64,000 nucleotides of DNA, taken from contig OZ020514.1 of assembly GCA_963971425.1 (NCBI GenBank), positions 38,725,158 to 38,789,157 on the forward strand, written 5' to 3'. A program made the position numbers and the translations under genes. Below the pieces are notes generated by a model, which made no database searches, had not been told where the DNA came from, and saw only the letters and a list, made by a program, of their open reading frames with translations. This stretch comes from Bryoerythrophyllum caledonicum (Eukaryota; Streptophyta; Bryopsida; Pottiales; Pottiaceae). Shown here in pieces: positions 21,136-31,249 of the stretch; the stretch's first letter is position 1; each line of letters opens with the position of its first letter.

Positions 21136-22553
21136 GTTTGGCCATGAGTGTGTGGGGTATGTAAGAATATTTGTATATGTGTTTATGTTGGTATTTGGGG
21201 GGGTGTTTAGTTCTTGTTTATATGTAGTTGTGTTATTATGTATGTTGGGATTTATTTTAGTATTTGTTTTGTTGTTTGTGTTAGTATAAATTTTATTGTT
21301 TATACTGGTGTTTATACTCGTATTTGTATGTATATGAAGGTTAGTTTTATGTCTTTTTTTAGGAGTAATAGTGATTTTATGTCTTTAGTTTCGTGTTTTA
21401 GGTTGTTTGTTTCTTGTGTGATTTTTTTGGATTTATGTTTGTTTGGGGGTGTGTGTGTGTTGTTATTTGGGATTTTTTTGTTTGTAGTTGTTTTTGTGGT
21501 GTATGTATGTTTAGTTGATTTATAGTTTGTATTGGGCGTTTTTGTTTTTTGGTGCATGTGTGGGATTGTATTTTTTTTGTGGATATGGTGTTGATTTTGT
21601 TTTTGTTTTTTTGCGTTTTTTTGTGTAATTTTATTTTGTTTTTGTATGTTTTTGTGTCTATGTTTTTGCTTATTTGTATGTATACTTTTGTGTGTATTTT
21701 TGGATATGTATGGTCCTTTTTTCTTGGTTCTTTTTTGGTTTTTTTGTGTATTAATGGGTTTAAGTTTGTGTATGTGTTTTTGTATATGGTTTTATGTTTA
21801 GTGTATTGGTGTGTGTAGTTGATGTTGTGTGTATTTGTGTATTTTTTATGTAGTTTTTGTTTGTTTGTGTATGTGAGTTGGGTTTTGTGTGTGTTTGGGT
21901 GTGTTGGTTTTTTTTTGGATTTTGGGTGTTTATGAGAAGATAGATTTTTGTGTGTTCTTTTTATGTAGTTTTGCGTGTGTGTTTTTTATATATAGTTGTC
22001 TTTTTTGTGTGTATGTTTTTTGTATGTAGTTGTCTATTTTGTGTGTGTGTCTTTGTGTCTATGTATGGGTGTGTATATATATTTTTTGTTTCTTGTGAGC
22101 ATATGTACACTTTGTTTTTGTGTTGTTGTGTACATGTATTTTTGTTTGTCTTTTGTTTGTTTATGTATTTGTGTTTTGTGTATATATTTTCGTATATAGC
22201 ACGTATTTTTGTTTGTACTATGTTTTTATGTTTTTGTGTACGGTATTTATACTGTGTATTTAGTATGTATGTAATTCCCTCTTTTTTTTTCCGTATTGTC
22301 TTTAGTATAGTTTTTGATTTTTGTACTGTATTTATTTTGAGTATCGTATATATATATAAACTTTTTTTTGGTATTTCCATTTTCTCCGGTGTACGGTCAA
22401 ATACATTTTTTGGTTTTCTGTATTTATATGGGTATTCTAATGTATTTTCAGATCTGCATACGCTCCTTGGTATCCAGTATATAGTACTATACCATATTTT
22501 ATATGTATGATATACTGTATCTAAGTACGTGTTTGCCTTGTGGTCTTGTACCA
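21136..22553 (-). other. Strongly strand-skewed spacer between LINE ORF1 and ORF2
   Basis: 1.4 kb almost free of C on the plus strand (long runs of TTTTTGTGTATGTATGT); the minus, sense strand is therefore A/C-rich. Open frames on both strands are low-complexity and are rejected. Such G-poor RNA would be largely unstructured, which could serve re-initiation at ORF2 or RNA packaging; this is inference. Confidence 0.6.
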
Positions 22554-24177
22554 CTACATGTTTGATGGTTCTTTGTCTTCAATTGTCAAGTTTTTCTTCC
22601 CCATGATAGCCGACATGCTTTTGAGTACTCCTATTAGGGCATCTTGGAGGTTCTCCATCTCTCCCTTGAGCTCGTTGTGCATTTTGTTGGTGTACTCTCG
22701 AGTTTCTCTTCTAATCTTCTTGTTGTTCTCCTCCAAGATCTCCACCATGTCCTTCTTGGTGACGGTCTCGTTCTTGTCTTGCATTTTGAAGGTGGTGATG
22801 GTGTTGACAATAGCCTTGTTAATGTCATCAAAGCCAAAGCTTTTAACTTGTTCCTCGGTGGGGCGGTTGTCTCCTTCCAAGCTTCTTCGATGTGGGGCAA
22901 AATCCACATAGTTCCCATTCATAACGAAGGTTTTGTGCACAAAGGTCCTATAGACAATGGGGTTAGCACAAAGTACATTTGCATTGCCATTGTGATGGTT
23001 AGCCTCTTCTTTGTGGAAGTAGATATTCCTCACATTGGCTCCTCCCATTATCTTATAAATTTCGTGTGTTGTATGCATGACATCAAGATGGATAGGGAGT
23101 GGTGAGAGGGTAAGGGTTAGAGCTTCTTTCCTTGCTTTGGATTCCACCACACCATTGGATCCTTTGGTGTCCCCCACTTGTCTTGCTTGTATCACTTCGT
23201 CTCCCACGGTGATATGGTGAGCAAGTATCTTCTTTGTTTGGAGAGGTGTTGTGGAGATAATAAATGCGTGGGCATCTCTATGTCCTTTTTGCACACCGTA
23301 GACTTCATAGTCATGTCCTCGGTGAAAACTACTCTCAAGGATTTCCTTGAAGAGAGTTTGGGCTGAAAAATCCATTAGGCTATCACTTTTGACCTTCACA
23401 GAAAGGTTAGTACCTTTTGCAATCCTGAGGTAGGATTTGCATACTTTGCCAACAACAAATTCATCATCAATATTAAGGATAAATGGTCTAATGCCTTTTA
23501 GGAGCATCAAGCCGTCTAGTTCGGGTTTAAGTAGATGGATTTTAATATTTCCAGCCCATACTCCTTTAGTCCCACCATGTTTGATACTTAAACATTGGAT
23601 TAAAAGAGGGTCCACCATGTTCTTTCCAAGAGCAATATTCATCTTTTTGAGTCTAGCAAGGGTCATCTTTTTAATCTCATCATGCATAATTGGGTTTTTA
23701 GGGAGCTCAAAGTGGATGGCTACATGGTAGCTAAATGATAATCCAGAATTCTCATGGATCTTGATATCAAAAGGGATTTGTGTTAGGTTGTAATGTTGCC
23801 CATCTGTTCCTTTCTTAGACATGGGGTAGAGATTTTGTGGGATTCTAGGGAATGCTACTCTTGCGTTACTTACCTCTTCTGCTTCTCCTTTCTTCATGCC
23901 TCTAGCCATTATGTCAAGTGTCGTTTCTTCCCTGAAGAGCTCTTCATCTCCATTCTCCACTGCCAATGCCTCCATTGCCTGGAACCCCATCCAGAACTTA
24001 AACTTGGTTAGTTCGGGTGTTTGTATGGACTTACCTTTTTCCGTTGTGGAAGCCTTGCTTTTCTTGCTAGTGCTGGGTATTCCTAGTTGCCTTTGAGCTC
24101 TGAGCTTGGGTGGGGCTCTCTACGGGGGACTCCATCTCCATGTCCATGTTCAGGGTCCTTTTTGTACCTTCTGCCAT
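22554..24177 (-). pseudogene. LINE ORF1 protein, one frameshift near its start
   Basis: The start is the ATG at 24175-24177 by homology with the plus-strand copy at 5603. After about 37 codons a one-base shift (about 24060-24085) moves into the frame that then stays open to the TAG at 22554. The product would have about 540 residues: a charged N-terminus, a mixed middle region (RVAFPRIPQNLYPM, FSYHVAIHFELPKNP, IHLLKPELDGLMLLKG) that matches no family I know, and a C-terminal coiled coil (MVEILEENNKKIRRETREYTNKM). Position before ORF2 and the coiled coil suggest an RNA-binding ORF1 of a LINE. No zinc knuckle is visible. Confidence 0.7.
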
Positions 24178-26940
24178 GTCCACTAATGCAGGGAGGTTAG
24201 TTCTGTAGTACGGGCTAGAGCAACACAGGCACGATGAATTTTCACAGCATGCGTAGAGAGGGTTAGAGTGTACGGCTCTCAGTCTCTGAGTTGTCTCCGT
24301 TGCTTTCGCTTTTGCCCGTTGCAGATTTGTTGGTGCCTCGGCGCACCCCAGTGTTCGGGATCCTATGGCGCTTCTTGTCTCTCCAGTGGGGCATCTATTC
24401 CGAGCTGTGCTTGGCTCCTCGTCTCTTTCTTGTGTTTAGAGTTCAGGGTCTCTGTTCTTCTTCTTGTAATGGCGTCTTTCATGTGTTCTCCTGGTGCTTG
24501 GCTCCTCGTCTCCTCTGGATGTTCGCGGTTCAGTGTCGCTGCATGTCTTTCCGGGCGGTCGTCTACTTTGTGTTTGTTCGGTGCTAGACTCTGCGTCTCC
24601 CACTGAGATTCTGTGCGTGGTGTCTCTGCTCGGCTCCTCATGAGGATGTCTTTGTTGTGACTCTACGTCCCCTGATGGAATTCGGTGCTCGGCGTCTCTG
24701 CCCGGTTCCTTATGAAGGCGTCTTCTCTATGACTCCGCGTTCCTTATTGATAACCTGTGCTCGGCGTCTCTGTCCAGCTCTACATGAAGGCGTCTCCTCT
24801 GTGCTTGTCTGGAGCTTGGCTCCGCTCCACTTCTCAGGGTTTGGTCTGCAGCACTACGGCGCTCTCCCCGGAGGAGGTTCCTGATCTGATTTTGCGTGTT
24901 TTGTGGCTTCTTGGCGCACCTCGTTGCTGGAGGTCTTGCTTCACTACTTACGTCTTGGGAAGGGCGACGTCGACTTATCTTCACGGCGTACTTCGGGGCT
25001 TGCAGGTCTTTTTTTCTGTCCTTTGTACTGGGGTGGCGTCTTTGTGGGTCTTGAGTGTTCCTCCAAGCTGTGTTGCTTCTCTTGTGCTCGTGTTTGTGGT
25101 TGCTTGTTGCTCTTGAGTCTTGCTAGGACTGGGTCTTGTTTGTTGATAGGTGGAGATGGGGTGTGGTAGAGTACTTCGGCCTGCGGTGGTCGCCTGGTGG
25201 TGTCGAGGCAGGTTTGGCGTAGGGGCAATTTCTTCTCCGGGTCTCTGGCTCCCCGTCACACCTCGAAATTTGGCATTTTGCGTCACTGCTCGTTTCCCAG
25301 GGGAGGTGTACGCGCTAGTGCCGAGTGTTGTTTGGCTCTTCGGCGCTCCTGGCTACTTGAATTTCTTCGTCTCTATTCTCTTTCCAGGTAGAGCTAGTTC
25401 TGCAACTTTGTGTGTTGCTGAGTTTGTGGGCGCATCTTGATGTACTGCTACTCTTGTGCTCGTTTCTATGTCCTCTTGCTGTTCTTGAGTCGTGTGATGT
25501 GGCAGGCGATTCCAGTCTGCAGGGGTCTCTCAGCGGGGTAGAGATAGTTCTGGGAAGATTCCTTCTTTTGTGAGGTACGGTGCAGTCCTCCTGGTGCTGG
25601 ATGTTGTCTTTGTCGTGATGTGTCTGTAGCTTTCTTGTTGAGTTGTCTTGTGTGTTGGTGGTCGTCGCTTCAGCTACTGCCTTCTCCTGAATCACTTGCG
25701 TTCTTGTCTCTCCGTTGTCTTGTGATCTGTAGATGTTAGCGTGGTGGCTCTTTTCTAGGTAGTGTTTTTGTGAGGTGCAGTTGTGTATTATGTTTTTGGT
25801 ACTGAATCTAGTGCGTGCTGTTGTTCTAGTTTTGGTTGGGTTTACAGGTCAATTCTTATTTGTGTTTGAGTTACTAATTAAGCTTTTACCTATTGTACTA
25901 AGTTTTAGGTATAGCAGTGATCTTACACAATGTCTCTTCTGTGATTTCAGGAGGTTGCTGCTGCCCTTCGGCAGGTGTGTTTTGTGCTTTAGTCTGAGCT
26001 GTGGATTACATGTAGAACTTGTACTGAACTTACGATGCCTGGGTGTCCCTACTTGGAATTTATGTGTATTTTTTACTAGATATCTAGTATATTGGTAGGC
26101 GAACACAACATATGGCAAAAAATGAACTAATCCAATATAGAGGTGAGAGATACTTATCGCTGTGGTAGTTGATGTTGTGTATGATGGTGGCGTCGCTATG
26201 TCACTCTCGTCTAGATCTTGAGTCGTCTGTGTGCTTGGATCGTCTTTTTCCAGCTTGTGTGATGTGTGGCTTTCTGGATCTGGGCTGCTGAAAGAATTGC
26301 GTGTGTGCTATGGGCGTGAGCTATCCTATGTCATTTAGATCTAGCTTGTGTGATACACTCTGGGGTGGATACTAGATCTGTCGATCTAGTGCACTAGAAC
26401 CAGCACTACAGGTTTGCACGCAGATGTTCAGCAGGTGACCTCCGTTCCAACACTCGAGCTCCAGCTCTGCAGATCAGCTCTCCGGTGATCATCTTTCTAG
26501 CTCTCAGGCCTCCTCACTGTAGATCAGTACCCGAGTGATCTCTCTTCCCAGCAGGCAAGCTCCCAGCTCTTCAGATCAGCTTCCCTCTAGCACTCAGGCC
26601 TCGTCACTGCAGATCAGCACCCGAGTGAACTCTCTGCCTATCAATCGAGCCCCCTACTCTTCAGATCGGCTCTCAGTGCTCTTCTATGTGTGTCTACAAG
26701 TAGATCTAAGGACAAAAAACCCCTTTCCAACATAACACGCCTCTCCCCAAGCAAGCAACAAGTCCAGATCTAAGGTTAAGGTGGGGTAAGAGCAAGCCCA
26801 ACACCTCTTGCTGCCCTAGACCACAGATCTGAGACTATCTCTTTGCAACAGCCCTGACCAGAAATTACGGAGCTCTCAGTAGGCCATCTATCTTCCTCTT
26901 TGTTAGTTGTTACTACTAACAGTACCCGTTGTTCCGACCG
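24178..26940 (-). other. Long repetitive 5' UTR of the LINE
   Basis: No convincing gene. From 24250 to about 25400 there are imperfect tandem units of about 100 bases (plus-strand words such as CTTGGCTCCTCGTCTC and CTGTGCTCGGCGTCTCTG). From 26400 to 26680 there are two to three units of about 125 bases with CAGCTCTTCAGATCAGC and CACCCGAGTGA. The outer part shares GCAGCAAGAGGT with the plus-strand LINE copy, which is why I extend the element to about 26940. The block is GC-richer than ORF2. Confidence 0.55.
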
Positions 26941-26956
26941 GGGAAGGTTTTTTATT

Positions 26957-27315
26957 AGTGCGCCTTAGAATAAAATTTGTTTGATGTATTATATTTTAGA
27001 TTGCAATTTGCATCCCTCGGTACGTCATGCGTTGATCCGCAAAACGTCGTCATTCCGTGCGGCAAGGATGGCATGACCGCTGAAGTACTCGCGCGCATCT
27101 GCTTCGATGTCAGCAATTCCTCCATAGATGACATTGATCAAGCCGTTTTAGGTGTGATTGCTAACAATCATCGCTCGTGGACAACTGATCATGTCATCCT
27201 TTACCTTCTCCAGCTTGTCCTCCCCCAACACCAGCAGCCACTCTGGAAATGTACGGTTGCCCAAATCAACACGGCGTTCACCAACAACAACACGCATATT
27301 CCGGCAAAGTCTTAG
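26957..27315 (+). CDS. Unrecognised possible exon
   Basis: An open stretch of about 110 codons after a T-rich tract and TTTTAG at about 27000, a possible splice acceptor. Composition looks coding (GKDGMTAEVLARICFDVSNSSIDDIDQAVLGVIANNHRSW) and it ends with TAG at 27313. No family recognised. It lies between the LINE 5' end and a telomere-like block. Confidence 0.3.
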
Positions 27316-27317
27316 AT

Positions 27318-27356
27318 TTAGGGTTTAGGGTTTAGGGTCAGGATTAGGGTTTAGGT
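27318..27356. repeat. Short interstitial telomere-like block
   Basis: Several TTTAGGG-like words (TTTAGGGTTTAGGGTTTAGGG with variants) in about 40 bases. Confidence 0.75.
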
Positions 27357-27579
27357 TAGGGAGCGGCGGACAGACTGTCGCCTATTATATAGGTAGATTA
27401 TTGTTACAATTCTCGCGAAACACTTTTTAAGCATGTGAAGGGTATGGATGAACAACTTTGGGTTAGTAGAGCGAAAGTGGGTAGATGAACGCTGTAGCAA
27501 TCTTGTTCATGTAGGGCATACACATTGCTTGTATTAGTATTGTGTGTATACACTTGACATACAATGGCAACCAGAAATA

Positions 27580-29008
27580 GTTGTACAAGTGAAGCTTTTT
27601 TAGAAAATCAGCTACCAAATCTACATGAACTCTCATAAAATAGCAAGAACACAACCACAAGCAAGTGTAGTTGCAACAAGCATAAAACACAAAGTTTTCA
27701 ATGATAACATGAACTAGAAAAACACATAGTAATTCAAATATTCAAGAAGCCTGTACAATTCTTTATGGTCAAATTGATTTTTATTATATATCAACTTTAG
27801 AAACCAAGATTATAGATTACTAAACACCTTTACAACTCAATGATTCAACTAAGAAGAACACAAACACTACTACACTATGAAGCCACCTCTTGTTTGATGG
27901 ACATCAAGAGCTCTTTCAGGCGTAGAGCGTATCAACTTCCAAACAACACCAAGCTCTAAATTGTACAAAATTTCTTGGATCGTCTCCCAGAAGTCAATGT
28001 TACGAGTGGGTTTCCTCTTAGACCTTCTCACACGGGGATCTATTTCGTTCCAAAAATGTTATATTGGATTCATGTGAGGTGATTTTAGAGGGTGTCCAAT
28101 AAAGAGAAATTTTTGAGCTTGCAACCAGTCTACAATGTAATGAATAGTGTGTTTTGGGTCATTGTCATGTTGGAAAATAACGTGATCATCTTTTAACCTT
28201 GCATTTGTATAGTGCCCATAGATTCCGTCTCTAAAATGTTGTGGTCTATATATTTATCCATCTTCGTTTCAATCAAATGAAACTTGCCAACTCCTTTCCA
28301 ACTCATACAACCCTAAACCAATATGCATCCTCCTCCATGTTTGATTGCAAATTGCACATGCTTATCTAATGACGTTTTCCACTCTTTCTCCAACAATACT
28401 AACGCACAATTGAACCAAAAAGTTTAAATTTGGACTCATTAGAAAAAATGACATGAGCCCGGAACTCCCGAAACTCCCGAAACTCCCGGAACTTCCAATC
28501 TGCACATTGCTTGCACTTCTTCGCCTACTAAAAATGGCTAGCTCGATGTTTCTTTGTCAAAAGTGGCTTCTTGGTCTTAACACATGCTCTCAACCCTTGC
28601 CTCCAAAGACTCTTTTTAATTGTATTATCACTCAATCGCATGCCTTCAAATTGTAACACTCTACCTATAGCTACCGTTGTACTAGTATTTCTACCATTTA
28701 ATCTCTTGACAATGTCAGAGTCACCACATTTATCATGAATTCTAGGTCTATTGGGCAAAGTTTTGTCTAATAGACTCTCTTTCTCACGAAACCTTCGCAT
28801 TATCTCATAAGAAGTGCTTTGATGAATGCTCAAATCTTGTCATATGAGTTGCCTCGCCCATACATCTGAAGAACTGCCATACATTGATTCTCAAACCTTC
28901 TAGGAGCCCTAGCAAATCACCAAAGGCCTCTTCAAATCTCACAAAAAAAACCCAAAACAAAAAGTCTCACAAGTGCACTTGAAATGAGAAGATAATAGTG
29001 TGTACAAC
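27580..29008 (-). mobile_element. Tc1/mariner element, dead
   Basis: About 1.43 kb, usual for the superfamily. The ends share GTTGTACA (27580 on plus, 29008 on minus) next to TA. The minus strand encodes transposase pieces in several frames. They include a helix-turn-helix region with RPRIHDKCGDSDIVKRL and LRACVKTKKPLLTKKHRASHF (28528-28833), then VIFSNESKFKLFGS, a GGG..VWG-like region, and DNDPKHT (near 28165). After these come FIGHPLKSPHMNPI and FWNEI near 28050. This is the order of a DD34D/E transposase. Many stops and shifts exclude activity. The outer ends are tentative because the terminal inverted repeat is short. Confidence 0.75.
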
Positions 29009-29032
29009 TTATGTGCATATTAAGTTGTACAC
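29000..29032. repeat. Perfect 12-bp inverted repeat at the Tc1 end
   Basis: GTGTACAACTTA and TAAGTTGTACAC separated by nine bases. The left arm is the end of the Tc1/mariner element; the right arm repeats it in inverse orientation just outside. Confidence 0.8.
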
Positions 29033-29488
29033 CCCTTCATGATTATTGCATGTATAATCTCTACAAGTGGCATATTTTGAGGAAGTCAGTGTTAATTAGG
29101 TGCCATGAGGTGTACTAATAAAAGCTAGCCCAATAAATCTCTTACCAACCCACCAACTATGCTACAATCAACAACTATTGGAGAGATACTTCACTGTCCA
29201 GACACTTTTGGTCGCCACTCTATGAATAGAAGCAACATTGAGTGGCAACCGTGAATGAAGGGACTTGTTGGGGTCTCTTTGAGAATGGTTTAGAGCATCC
29301 TCAATGCTTTGACCGTTGCCCCCGGCAACGATAACTGACGGGCACGGGTGTCCGTAGCACCCTCCAACGCCCTCGCTACCCCTCCCGTCATTGTGCCGCT
29401 CCCGCTAGATGACCTCCCGCTCTCGACAATTTTTCCGTATTTGCCGTGAGAACTAGTCCTCCCGCTACCAGTGCTGACAGTGGCCACC

Positions 29489-30560
29489 ATGGCACACGTA
29501 GAGGCGGGAAAGACACGCAAGGGTAGAAAATTTACTGCTGATGAGGAGAGAAGCTTGTGTAGAAGTTTTCTTGCTATCTCGTAGGACCCAATTTGTGGCA
29601 ATGGTCAACGCAATTCTGCATTTTGGGAGTGTATTACTACTCTTTTCAATCAGAACAAACCACGCACAAATCATGTGCGCCCTGCTAGGTCACTAGAGAC
29701 AAAATGGGGTCACATTAAGCATGACGTGGGGAAATTCTGTGGGGCGTACAAGCAAGTATTTGACTGTAGAGAGTCGGGGACGTCCCTAGACGATGTAGTT
29801 GAGAAGGTGCTCTAGTTTTATCGAGATAGGCATCCCAAGCAGCAGGGTTTTGTTTATTTGCATTGTTGGCAGGTTCTAAAGGATGTGCCAAGGTGGTGGG
29901 ATTCGCCATTCGAAGTGCAACGGCGATCAATTGCGGTGGAGAGTGCTCCGAGAGGTGTAGGCATGGGGAAGCGCAAGTCACCTCTGACAGCTGCCACAGA
30001 GGTCCCCACTGATGCAACCGGGTCGGGCAGCGCTTCGGAGGAGGACGTCGCAGTCATCAGCCCGCAAGGGTTTCCTCCGAGGCCAACCAGACCGCAGGGT
30101 TCGAAGGCAGCAAAGGCGGATTTAGCCGCGCAAAAGAAGAGAGAGAAGATTCTTCAATCGCAGGCGCGCAACGGAGACCATGGTGGAAGCGAGCCTCCGC
30201 AAGGCGAATGCGATTTAAGACCAGGGCGCGATGTCCCTGTTCACGATGCCGTTGGAGGAAGGTCTCACCAAGGAAGCGCGCAAATACTTCACCCTCCGTC
30301 GGCAGGAAGAGATACAGCGCCTTGAGCGGCGCATTCAGTTGGAGCGAAGAAGAGCGGAGTTGGAGGAGCTTGAGCATGCGAGGCTGCTGAAGGAGCGGAA
30401 TCTGGAGGCGCCCTCCACGCGGAACGTACCTGTCGCCCCGCCGCTGATGCCCGTGGCCCCGCCGCTCCAGGTCGTGGTCACTCCTGTGCCACCATCGGCT
30501 CCGTCGCCGGCAATACCGCCCTCTGCCACAACAGATGCGTTTCCTGTGCACTTCGATTTA
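29489..30560 (+). pseudogene. PIF/Harbinger accessory protein (Myb/SANT-like)
   Basis: The ATG at 29489 sits in a perfect GCCACCATGG context. The frame shows a Myb/SANT-like domain (RKFTADEERSLCRSFLAIS, DPICGNGQ, FWECITTLFNQ, RSLETKWGHIKHDVGKFCGAYKQV), then a linker with PRPTRPQGSKAAKADLA. It ends in a Glu/Arg-rich coiled coil (LRRQEEIQRLERRIQLERRRAELEELEHARLL). This is the arrangement of the DNA-binding partner protein of plant PIF/Harbinger transposons. Stops at 29582 and 29813 (TAG) and a frameshift near 30165 disable it. The matching DDE transposase is not present. GAGCATCCTCAATGC at 29291 resembles a Harbinger-type end. Confidence 0.65.
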
Positions 30561-30584
30561 GGGTCTTTCCCGCTCCTGTTTGTC

Positions 30585-30915
30585 TTCATGTTGTCCTCGT
30601 GTTTTTTTTTTGGCAGCTGGTCTTCTTCATGTCGTCGTCCTTGTCATGTTCTTTTTTAATTTTGGCAGGTGCTCTTCTTGACGTCCTCGTCTTCCTCGTG
30701 TGTTTTTTTTGCCAAAGCTGGTCATCTTCACGTCGTTGTCTTCGTCATCTGTTTTTTTATTTTTTTATTTGTCGAAGTTGGTCGTCTTCATGTCGTCGTC
30801 TTCGTCGTGTGTTTTTTTTTGGTTTTTTGTTTGCCAAAGGTGGTGGTCTTCACGTTGTCGTCTTTGTCGTCTATCTTTTTGGTTTTTTGTCTTGTGTTCA
30901 TCGCCTTTTGTGCTT
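30585..30915. repeat. Minisatellite of T-runs and GTCGTCGTCTTCGTC words
   Basis: Six or so units of about 50-60 bases: CTGGTCTTCATGTCGTCGTCTTCGTCGTGTG followed by a T-run with GTTTGCCAAAG-like spacers. Open frames in it are artefacts. It ends in CTGTAG, a possible splice acceptor before a short acidic open stretch (GDEGDSGWEDTECIPDTPADANHSQGDQS, 30924-31051). Confidence 0.75.
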
Positions 30916-31249
30916 GTCTGTAGGTGATGAAGGGGACTCCGGCTGGGAAGATACGGAGTGCATTCCGGACACTCCAGCCGATGCTAATCACTCACAGGGT
31001 GATCAGAGCTTCGGAGGCAGCCATGATGTGAGTTACGTGAATCCAAGCTAGGGTAGAGTTAGAGCACGGTTCAGTTTTGGATAGTCAAATGTGATGTACA
31101 GCTCTCACAGTGCAAGTGTAAGTCCGATTCAAGCCACCTTTACTGAAAATCACATGCTTGGTTACAGAAATGGTGGCCAAGGTTTGAACCTCAATTCCCA
31201 ATTCTATTGACACAAAAGGATGGACACTCATTTGTTTATATGAGATTTC

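Larger units (their letters stand above)
13528..26940 (-). mobile_element. Very large LINE with two endonuclease domains, about 13.4 kb
   Basis: Order on the minus strand: 5' UTR (24178 to about 26940), ORF1 (22554-24177), A/C-rich spacer, ORF2 (13782-21135), short 3' UTR ending near 13528 with TTGGT-type repeats (13670-13690). ORF2 combines an apurinic-type endonuclease, reverse transcriptase, RNase H, a CCHC finger and a restriction-like endonuclease. That is the arrangement known from Dualen/RandI-type elements of green algae. Two frameshifts and four in-frame TAA codons in ORF2 make this copy non-functional as read. Both outer ends are approximate, and no target duplication was identified. 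Confidence 0.75.

Noticed and set aside
20905-22510. Long plus-strand frames rich in Phe, Val, Cys and Tyr that look like membrane proteins
   Set aside because: They are the reverse of the A/C-rich LINE sense strand; composition alone gives hydrophobic translations, and conserved LINE domains lie on the other strand.
24268-25440. Cys/Ser-rich plus-strand frames and their minus-strand shadows
   Set aside because: They follow the imperfect tandem units of the LINE 5' UTR and have no conserved order of residues.
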